From: Oikopleura dioica
Taxonomy: Eukaryota > Chordata > Appendicularia > Copelata > Oikopleuridae
Reading direction: 5' to 3'
Assembly (NCBI GenBank): GCA_907165135.1
Contig: OU015567.1
Location: 13,459,001-13,523,000 of the forward strand
Length of the DNA: 64,000 nucleotides
How positions within the stretch are numbered: position 1 is the first letter of the stretch; each line of letters opens with the position of its first letter. A model generated the notes under the pieces. That model was not told the DNA's origin. It searched no databases and saw only the letters and a list, made by a program, of their open reading frames with translations. This document shows, piece by piece, positions 23,201-31,547 of the stretch. The position numbers and the translations under genes are program-made.

Positions 23201-25796
23201 AAAGGGTTGCACTGCCTGCGAGTGCAATGCTAATGGATCACGATCTTCAACTTGTAATAAGGCTACTGGAAAGTGCCACTGTCTTCCTGGAGTTGGCGGC
23301 GATAAGTGTGATGAATGCTTGCCTCAGTATTTCAACCTGGTGCCTGGTGTGGGCTGTCAGCTTTGCAGCTGCGATCCAATTGGTAAGAAATTCTTATTTG
23401 AAACGACAAATTAACTAATTTTACTTTAGGGTCTGTTTCTGGAGAATGCGATGTCTATTCTGGCCAGTGCGAGTGCAAACCAGGAGTCACCGGTACTCGA
23501 TGTGATCAATGTCTACCTGACCACTGGGGACACTCTCCCGAAGGCTGCAGCCCATGTGACTGTAACGAACACGGATCATTGTCATCCCAGTGTAACATTC
23601 ACACCGGTCACTGTGAGTGCCGAGACGGTGTCATGGGAATGCGATGTGATCAGTGCGAGGAGAACTACTTCTACGACAGCACCGATTATGAATGCACGAA
23701 ATGCCCGGCTTGTTATGATCTCGTCCAAAATCACGTGAATCGTCATCGAACTAAACTTGGACAGCTTGATCGTCTTGCCGGAGAAGTCGTCAACAATCCT
23801 CACCGATTCCTCAATGATAAAGAGTTCGAACGTAAGATTTCAGTTTTCAACATTAGTTTTTAAATATTTCTAAGATGCTGTGAATGGACTTCTTTCTGCC
23901 TCTCGAAACTTTGATGAAGATGTTTACGAAGTTCTGGATGTGTTTGAAGCCTTCATGAAGGATTTGTCCGATACTAATCAGACATTCTCCAGCGTCATGC
24001 TCCAGCTTCACCAGTTTAAATCACAGATGGAAACATGTGAACGATCTATCTCCCACTCGAAGAATCAACAGCGAGCTACTGAAGGAACTATCAGTGTGAT
24101 TGAGTCTATTTTCTCCGGAATCGAGCGTGCTTTGCGAGATGCTCATGACCAGCTCAGTGACGCTGAAAATCTTTCTCGAGGTAAAATCAATTTCTTTATT
24201 CTAAACATTACTGACTTGGATAGGTCAATATGTTCGCCACGAAGAACTACGATCGCTCTATTCTCAAGCGATGGGCGCTCTTGACAAGCACCGAACAGAA
24301 AGTGAGAAGGTCCAATTCGCCGCAAAAGCAGCCATGGAAACATCTCAGCGCGCTAGACAACAGATAGAAGGCTCGTTAGACCTGCTGAACGACATGAAGG
24401 GCTCACTGTATACGTTTGTCACCGACGATCTTAAACTCACACAGCAACGAATCACAGCTCTCCGAGACAGCGCTAAACTGGCTAAAAAGCAGGCAACTGA
24501 AGCAAAAAATAAAGTGATGGCTTTGAACATTCCAACTGCAGAGAGTATCCCGGAAATCGATGACCAAAAGATCAAAAAGATGGCAAACGAAATTGAGCTT
24601 CAAGCTGAAGTAAGAAAATTTATATGGAATTTAAGCTAGCCAGTTTTTAGGACTTGAGCAAACGACTTGATCGACTCAAGGATAGACTGCAGGAGTCGAG
24701 GGACAGATACGAAGATGAAGCAACCGTTGCAAATGAGAAATACGAAGCTGGTCGATTTTACTTGAACAAGGCCGACAAACTTCTTGCATCAGTCCACGCG
24801 GCTCAGCAAAAAGCAAAGGGCGACAGAAGTAACATCGACAAACTCTTCAAAAAGTCGCAGCACTTGGTCGATGTTATCAAGAATTATTTCGCTGACGTAA
24901 GTTCTTCACAGAGTCGTCTTTTTTAACGTTCCCCTAGACCAACGGCGACGACATTTCGGGCGATGTCGATCTCGATGGAATCACTGTCGAAAGCCTTGAT
25001 CGAAAAGCAGACGCTCTCACTGACAGAATCGAAAGCTACAAGACCAACGTTGCTGACATGGCGACTCAAGCTGAAAATGCATTCGAAGATGCCGCTGATA
25101 CGCTCAAAACTGCCGATGATAATTTGAAAATGGCGAATACTGTCGTCTCCGAGACGACCCGACTTCAAGACAGCATCTTGATCGATACGGAAAACCTGAA
25201 CGAAAGAGATGGATCCAGTTTCGAAAGAAAATTCATGGACAAGAGCAACGAGGTAAAAAGTTCAAAACGTGAATCTTCTCTTATGTTTTTTCCAGGTCGA
25301 CGAAAAACTCGCTGAATCGAAGCGAATTGCATCGATGGCGTCCAACGCTCGCGAACAAGTCGACACGCTTGCTCTCAATTTGGACAGCATTGATGCCCTT
25401 CTGGCTGAAATCAAGGATCGGGAGCTTTTGGGCATAGTCGACCAGATCAGCAAGACATTTGGAGAGTCAAAGACGCGCGACGATATTGCAAAGACTCAGG
25501 AAGCTTATCAATTGTTGAAAGACAGATTTGAGAACCAAAAAGCGGGTGCGATAGAGAAGGTAGAGCAGATGGAGCGAGATCTTCAGGGCAGCCTCCAGCA
25601 CTTGAGCAAGAACAAGGCGCTGGAGAAAACGCTGCAGAGCGAGGTGGACAGGCTAAGTCAGATCCACGACGCACTACCGAATTGGTGCAAGAAGAACGCC
25701 AAAACCAACGAAAGCGGCTCTTCTTCCGCCTCCTCTTCCTCCGCGGACAGCTCGAGCTCCAGGAATTGGAGAGAACCAATCACGGAGCAAACCTAA
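20265..25796 (+). CDS. lamc1: Laminin subunit gamma (LAMC1-type), full length
   Basis: One chain of the laminin heterotrimer of basement membranes. A signal peptide (MKIASLLLGLIARTSA) is followed by the laminin N-terminal (LN) domain with TTWWQSETL, ITYIRLRFHSPRPESM, LEGRPS, VLQEWVTATNIR and YYYAISDLAVGGR, all gamma-type. Many Cys-rich LE repeats follow, interrupted by a laminin IV (L4) domain (about 22100-22600). The last 600 residues or so are the coiled-coil arm. The C-terminus has LPNWCKKN, equivalent to the Cys that disulfide-links gamma to beta, then a Ser-rich extension ending ITEQT. Glu is therefore third from the end, the position needed for integrin binding in gamma-1. About ten short introns with GT-AG ends. 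Length (about 1,550-1,600 aa) fits gamma-1. Confidence 0.95.
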
Positions 25797-26557
25797 GTTA
25801 ACATCCACCTGTACATAATGCGCAAAGTTACAAAAAATGTAAATGTATGTTCTATTAATGGTTTATTGCACTATCTCCAGTTCAACTTCTCAAACAAACC
25901 AGTCGTGCTTCACTCCTCGTCTTCTGAACTCTTTACTGTACTTCAAACTGTACTAGTTATATTTGAGCCGAAATGTTACTACAAATTGTTACTGCGACAC
26001 AAACACATTTAGTCTTCTCAAAAACAGCATTGTGAACCAATTTCTAATACTTATTGGAATTAAAAAAGCCTCAAAGTTGATACCACAAAATACAGCATAA
26101 ACAATTGAAATTCGTGTTTTGTTATTGCAAGTTTTGAAGTTAAAACGCGTTTTCTGCAAGATGGCAATCACCGAAATCTGGCTTTTAATTATAACATTCA
26201 TTTCGATGGAACAAATCTCTTTTAGTTTCCAAAAAAATCAATTTCTAATCCGTCAATTCCACTGATATTCAAAATCGAATAACTCGTTTTCCTCCTGACT
26301 CGTTTACGAAAAAACCTAACCATTGTGCTTCTACCTTTTTATTTTCAGTTTTATTTTATTTCTTTTTAGTTTTATTCTTATCTCAGATATTTCTTCTTCT
26401 GTAGCAGCTCTTCCCAAATCATTTATGTTCGACTCAAAGTAAAATAAAGATATTCCAAGTGAACCAAAAACGCTTTGAAGATTTTAACGTAAAAGTCTTG
26501 AAGTTTGGTCTTTATTGATATCATTCAACATTTCACATGATGAAAATGCAGGGCAAA
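25797..26557. other. Laminin 3' UTR and convergent intergenic DNA
   Basis: AT-rich sequence after the laminin stop, with an AATAAA at about 26442. It runs into the 3' end of the small secreted gene on the opposite strand. No further feature seen. Confidence 0.4.
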
Positions 26558-27040
26558 TTAAGGATTTGAAGGGTCACAATCGCTCAAGCATTTTGCTGCA
26601 TCCATCTAAGAAGAATTTTAAAAATTTGAACATGTAGGAAAATTCTACCGATAAATCGACTAGGCATCTAAGGAACTCGCGTTCGTTAAGATCTCCATTT
26701 TCGTAACCATCTTCACAGTCAGACGAGCCTTCAAGAGCCGGAGGGACGCATTTTTCCCAGCATGGACCGAGCGTCAGGCAGCCGTCAACTATAGAAGATG
26801 ATAAGAACTTGAAGAAAACAAGACCAAACCTTGAATGCAGCTATCAAACTCCTCTTTGTAGGGCTCCAAGCATCTGTAGTAGTCTTCGCTCTCAAACTCC
26901 CAGGTATACGAACAGTAAACATCTCCCCGGAAAAGTGCACCGACACAGTCAAACATACAGGACCATGATCGAGTTTCTTCTCGAGAAACTGCAGAACCCG
27001 AGGCGACGAAGAAAAGGGTTAAACTTTTGAATACTTTCAT
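26558..27040 (-). CDS. Small secreted cysteine-rich protein
   Basis: The start at 27040 gives a signal peptide (MKVFKSLTLFFVASGSAVS) and a mature chain with about 13 cysteines. Exon 1 contains WSCMFDCVGALF and YRCLEPYKEEFDSCIQ. Exon 2 (after an intron ending CTATAG near 26790) contains LGPCWEKCVPPALEG and REFLRCLVDLS. A 43-nt GT-AG intron (about 26640-26600) then leads to MDAAKCLSDCDPSNP and a stop at 26558. Without that last intron the frame would end LERL instead; the spliced form keeps the Cys pattern and is preferred. No known family recognised. Possibly a secreted or house protein, or a cystine-knot-like factor. Confidence 0.55.
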
Positions 27041-27249
27041 TTTTAAAAGTCTACGTTAAAAATGTAGAGAAGAAAGAAAGGCAGGTGGGCATTTCTCAAG
27101 ATGAACAAAATGGTGTCTTCGTTGATTTCAGTAAAGTTAACATTTTTTGAAAAAACGACCAATCTCTAGAACAGCTGTTGTTGTTTCGACAAAAAGCATA
27201 AAACGGTCAGTCTTGAAAAGTTCAACTCAAGAATAACACGCAGATAAAA

Positions 27250-27698
27250 ATGCCCGCCAAGCAGAACGTCGCCTTTTTCTGGGACTGGAGCGCCGACAAA
27301 CAGGTCAGTTCAATTTTTGACAAGATAGAAGTCACTTTTGGACCTCTTGATCGTCCACTTTACTTAGAAGCGATTTATTAGAACAGAAAATTAGTATTTA
27401 GGAAAAATTTTATAATCCAGGATTATTAATCCTGTACATACATTTCTTTACACATTTCTACTGGATTTCAGTTTAAACTGCAACGTATTTTAGATCGAGC
27501 AGATCCCAAAAGGATGGAAGGTTGACAAGAAGTGGGTTGCCAGCGTCAAACGTCGAGTCGAAGTGACGAAGAAGACTGCCGAAATTCGACGACTTTCGGA
27601 CACTCCAAAGCCCAAGTGGGCCGTCTGGTAATGACAAAATCCTTGAAACAGTTAACTAACAATTAAACTTTAGTGATCCTTCCAAGCTTCGCCGATAG
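27250..27698 (+). CDS. Small basic protein of about 70 aa, three exons
   Basis: Exons 27250-27303, 27494-27627 and 27674-27698 join in frame with GT-AG introns. The product starts MPAKQNVAFFWDWSADKQ, continues IPKGWKVDKKWVASVKRRVE, then RRLSDTPKPKWAV, and ends CDPSKLRR. The phrase RRLSDTPKPKW is vaguely like the repeated leucine/proline-lysine motif of THEG/SPMAP2 sperm microtubule proteins, but the match is weak and I give no symbol. Reading through the second donor would instead end the protein at a TAA just after AVW. Confidence 0.55.
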
Positions 27699-27823
27699 AT
27701 TGTTCTACCATCAAAATCAGCGCTGGAATTTTTATTCTGTTCTCCACTTATTTATTTTATTTTTGTACTTAATATTTATTTAATAAAACAACTTGCTGAT
27801 CTTCGATAAGATCAGTAAGTTTT

Positions 27824-28263
27824 GGCTGCTCCTATTTTCAGGAGTTCGAAAAATTTGGAGTAAATTTTTTGTAGTCATTTTTCATTTTAATTTCAAAAGT
27901 GGAGATTTTTTTTTCTGGAACTGTTTCTCAAAAAATTTCATTGATTCCATTTGGACCAAAAATAACACCTTGTTCAGACCGATTTTTAAGGGTGTTAGAG
28001 TAATAATTAAGGGTATCTGACTGGGGCAAAATAAAGCTTAGGCCCCGAGCCAGGTTTTTACCGGGGTTTTAGGGGGCCGGGAGGCCCTTAACACCCTTGA
28101 AAATGGGTTTGAACAAGGTGTTATTTTTGGTCCAAATGGAATCGATGAAATTTTTTGAGAAACAGTTCCAGAAAAAAAAATCTCCACTTTTGAAATTAAA
28201 ATGAAAAAATGACTACAAAAATTCTATTCCAAATTTTTCAAACTCCTGAAAATAGTAGTTGCC
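27824..28263. mobile_element. Foldback (inverted-repeat) element with 9-bp TSD
   Basis: Two arms of roughly 180 bp are near-perfect inverted copies. For example TTGGACCAAAAATAACACCTT at 27950 pairs with AAGGTGTTATTTTTGGTCCAA at 28118, and CTATTTTCAGGAGTT near the left end pairs with AACTCCTGAAAATAG near the right. A short GC-rich spacer (28030-28085) separates them. GTAAGTTTT flanks both sides (27815-27823, 28264-28272), suggesting a 9-bp duplication as in Mutator-like elements. No coding capacity. Lies between two convergent genes. Confidence 0.75.
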
Positions 28264-28356
28264 GTAAGTTTTCTATTTTTATAACCACAGCCTCCTAGGG
28301 CATTTTTAGGAAAACAAAATGCTCTAGAAGCGAATGATTTTGAATAACAGTTAAGT

Positions 28357-29872
28357 TTATTTTTTGTACATTTCATTCAGGGTAAATAAGTTTCTTTGAA
28401 CAGGAAAAATAGCGGATGGAGCGATGACTCCTACTTTGGATAGATGAGTAGTTAATTCGGTGTTGTAGATTGCACTTGATTCGGAGAGCCGCTCTTGCTG
28501 AAAGAGAATGACGCCGAGGTTGTTCCGTGAGACCCAGTCATTTTCCGTCGCGATCAGGGCATTCGCTTCTGATAAAAAATCAATGAGAAGATCATGAATG
28601 ATTGCTTACCGTTTTCCGCCTGTGTCCAATTCTGCTTGAAAGTGTGGATCATGAGCCTGCATTTTGCAAGCGATCGTTCTTTCTGAACTGAGTCGGCCAG
28701 GGCAGAAATCTTCGAGTAAGTAAGCTCGGCTTCTTCGACCATATTTGCGTGGATTTGGATCTTCGCAACTGAAATTGTATTGAATTTCTCTTATCCATTC
28801 TTGGCAAGTACCTTCGCGAAGATGAGCAGGACAATTTTCCCTGCCGAGCTTGTCAAGAAAGACGAGTGCCGCTGTGTGATTATTCGCCTGGACGAAGGCG
28901 GAAGAAACGGCATTTTCCGCTGCGATCTTTCTTCTTTCCCAAATTTTAAGAAAATAGGATTTTTCTTCCTCCGTTTCTACAAAATCATGGCTCTCGTTTA
29001 GAACCTCTTTCGTCGTTTCCATCAGAGCAAAGAGCTTTGAAATGGCCGTATTAATTTCTTTTCCGTTTCCCGTGGAAGCTGCTACTTTGGCAATAATTTG
29101 TAGGGACAGCAATCTCAACCGGAAAGGCAGAATGCTCCCCGTTTGGCCTTCGAATTTTGAAGGAAAGAATTGTTTGTATAAATTCGAATACTGAGAATCG
29201 TCGAATGCCGCTGCTTCCATTTCCGCTAATTTCAGATAAGTTTCGTCCTTGTTCTCGACTAGGCGGAGAGCGGCTTGAAGTCTGAAGAACCAGAGATCGA
29301 AGAAATGTGCGAAGTAAAGCGGATCTTCATCTTTGGGAATAGAGTTGATGATCATCGAGGTCGTGTTGATGACTTCTACGTAATCTTCGCGCTTGAGCAA
29401 TAGAGCAAGATGGTCCATCGGGTCCATATCGTATCGAACGTAAGGATTGGCGACAAATGTAGAAAGTCTAAGAATTTTTGGAATCAACGAAGAAAGCTCG
29501 AAAATTGAAAATCTACCTTGGCTGGGAAATGAACGAATAATCGGAGCTGATGAGAGGCTTTCCATCTTTTCTGTTTTTGAATATTCTCAGAAACTTTTTC
29601 GGCGCCGGCCAGATCGATTTAACCTTTTCTTTGAACTCATCTGATATTGAAACTGAAGTTGACTTCGCTAGAGTTTCGCTTGTTGAAATTTCAATAGCGT
29701 CCATTTGCGCTATCAGTTCTTTGTCGTCCATTTCTTGGATATTCTCTAGGTTCGGAGTGGTATCTGTCGACTCGTTATTGGCTGCTATTTCGCCGAACGG
29801 ATCGTCTTCCTTGCTTGACAGGCGGCCGAATAGATGAGATGCGGTTGCTGTTTCTTCCCCAGAGTCCTCCAT
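28357..29872 (-). CDS. trappc12: Trafficking protein particle complex subunit 12 (TRAPPC12/TTC15)
   Basis: A TPR protein of the metazoan TRAPPIII tether acting in ER-to-Golgi and autophagic traffic. The start MEDSGEE at 29872 opens an acidic, disordered N-terminus. A conserved block follows (PYVRYDMDPMDHLALLLKRE, then DLWFFRLQAALRLVENKDE, YSNLYKQFFPSKFEGQTGS, LPFRLRLLSLQIIAKV), which parallels vertebrate TRAPPC12, where LWFVRL and [20 protein letters not shown] occupy the same order. TPR helices and a tail (NDWVSRNNLGVILFQQERLS ... NLFTLNEMYKK) match the family's C-terminus. About 450 aa, shorter than the human protein mostly at the N-terminus. The upstream neighbour on the same strand is UBA3, 210 nt away. 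Confidence 0.84.
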
Positions 29873-30082
29873 TCTAACCTTTTCAAATTTTATGACATAG
29901 AATATACTTACAAAGAGTATGTACATTTTACATTAGTTGTGTGTGGCAGTAGATACGATAACTACATGAAAAAGGCTCATATGAATAAATATGATGATAT
30001 ATTTTTTCTACGATTCTCCAGTGAATCGAAGCTGAATCGTAACAGGAGCGGCATACGCTTTATCTAAATGAGCTCTCTTGAT

Positions 30083-31511
30083 TCAGATGATAGAATTTGA
30101 TCTACCTGTAACTTGAATCTCCTGATTTCCGAGAGAAAGCTCCTCAAGGGTCCTCGATAGATTCTCATGTGTTCCTTGGATATTGTCCATGAAGAGAACC
30201 TTTTCGCTGTTTTCTATGTTCGCTGTCTGAATAAGGTTAAGTCTTTCGAGATGCTGATAATTTTACTAGAGCAGGGCCAGATAATTCGTTTTCATCTTTG
30301 AGCTTCGCAATGAGATCACCAAGAGTTTTTTCCTGAGCGAATTAATAATATTTTATTGAATAATGCCTGAATTTTACCTTTCCCACTTCAATAACCCTCC
30401 TTTTCTTTCCACAGACGACGCAGTCTTCTTTCCTTTCAGCGGGATAAACAAACTGGTAAATTCCTGCGTTCTGGTTCAGCATTGAATAGTTGTCCATGTT
30501 ATCAAACGAATATGTGGCTAGTTTGAAGGCTTCTGTCACGCATTGGGAAGCTTCAAACAAAATAAATCACGCGATTAATCATTTTTATAGTAATTACCGA
30601 TCACAGAATTAGTAGAAGCCACAGCAGGAATGATCCTTTTAATGACACCTTGCGTCTTTCTGAAATCAATCCCACTAGCGTCAATGTTGAATTCTTCCGC
30701 TCGCTCTCGAGCCTTTTCCGTCAACCAAGTTATATGAGAAAAGTTGTCTCCGTCGACGGGCTCTCCTTGGAATGGATCTTCTTCTTCCCAAGCGATGATT
30801 CTGCTCCATTCGATGCAGTGTTCTGGAAGACGTGGGACCGAAGCAATGGTGCAAAGAGGAAAATTTACTATAATTTGTATAAGTGAGGAAAAATAAGAGT
30901 TAAAAATAACCTTGTGGCGGGAAAAGATCCAAGTTGCACTCAAGACAAGCAGTCATTGTGGGACAAATGAGCCTACAGTGGCCCCTAAAGCCTTCAGTCC
31001 CTCCATCAATAATCGGCCGAATCGACTGGGGAAGAATATTTCCGTCATCATCATGAATCAAAAGCGAAAACATTTTCGCGTTTATCCACCTCCTTGCTTG
31101 AACAGAATCGAGTCCAAGGATGACTATTTGAAATTGTCGATAAAAATCGGAATCTTTTTCTTCAATTCTGCAAAAATGCGGCGTCACCGACGCTTCTGGA
31201 ACTCGGCCCATGATAAATTCAGCAGCAACGTCTGCTTTGCCTCGTCCGACGTCCTTTTGCCGGAAGAGAAACTGACGATTTAAATTTGAAAGATCAATCG
31301 TATCCATGTCGATAATGTCGATTTTGCCGAAGCCAGAGAGAGCCATACATTTCAGAATTTCACAGCCAAGGCCTCCTGCGCCGACGATAAGAACGCGAAT
31401 TTCGTTCTGTAATAGATCGAGTAGTTCCTCACTAGCTTCGAAATCCTCTTTTGCTAATTTCGAGGTCTTCGATAAATAGGCTCGCAGAGCCTGAAAGCGG
31501 TGTCCTTCCAT
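30083..31511 (-). CDS. uba3: NEDD8-activating enzyme E1 catalytic subunit (UBA3)
   Basis: With APPBP1/NAE1 it adenylates NEDD8 and carries it as a thioester before transfer to UBC12. Visible are the nucleotide-binding loop ([15 protein letters not shown]), the adenylation-site [17 protein letters not shown], the zinc-ligand pair TACLEC with a second pair CVVCGKK further on, and the catalytic Cys in [38 protein letters not shown] is nearly identical to vertebrate UBA3. The C-terminal ubiquitin-fold domain follows ([19 protein letters not shown]). The stop at 30083 assumes no further intron. The start ATG at 31511 lies one base after a TTTTTTAG splice acceptor, only 36 nt below the PUS10 stop. 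Confidence 0.95.
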
Positions 31512-31547
31512 TCTAAAAAAGACAGAAATACAATCTTTGAATTGCAT
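31512..31547 (-). promoter_or_regulatory. Intercistronic trans-splice acceptor between PUS10 and UBA3
   Basis: The 36 nt between the PUS10 stop and the UBA3 ATG contain a pyrimidine tract ending CTGTCTTTTTTAG (read on the minus strand), with the AG one base before the ATG. This is the organisation expected of an operon whose downstream message gets its 5' end by SL trans-splicing. Confidence 0.7.
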
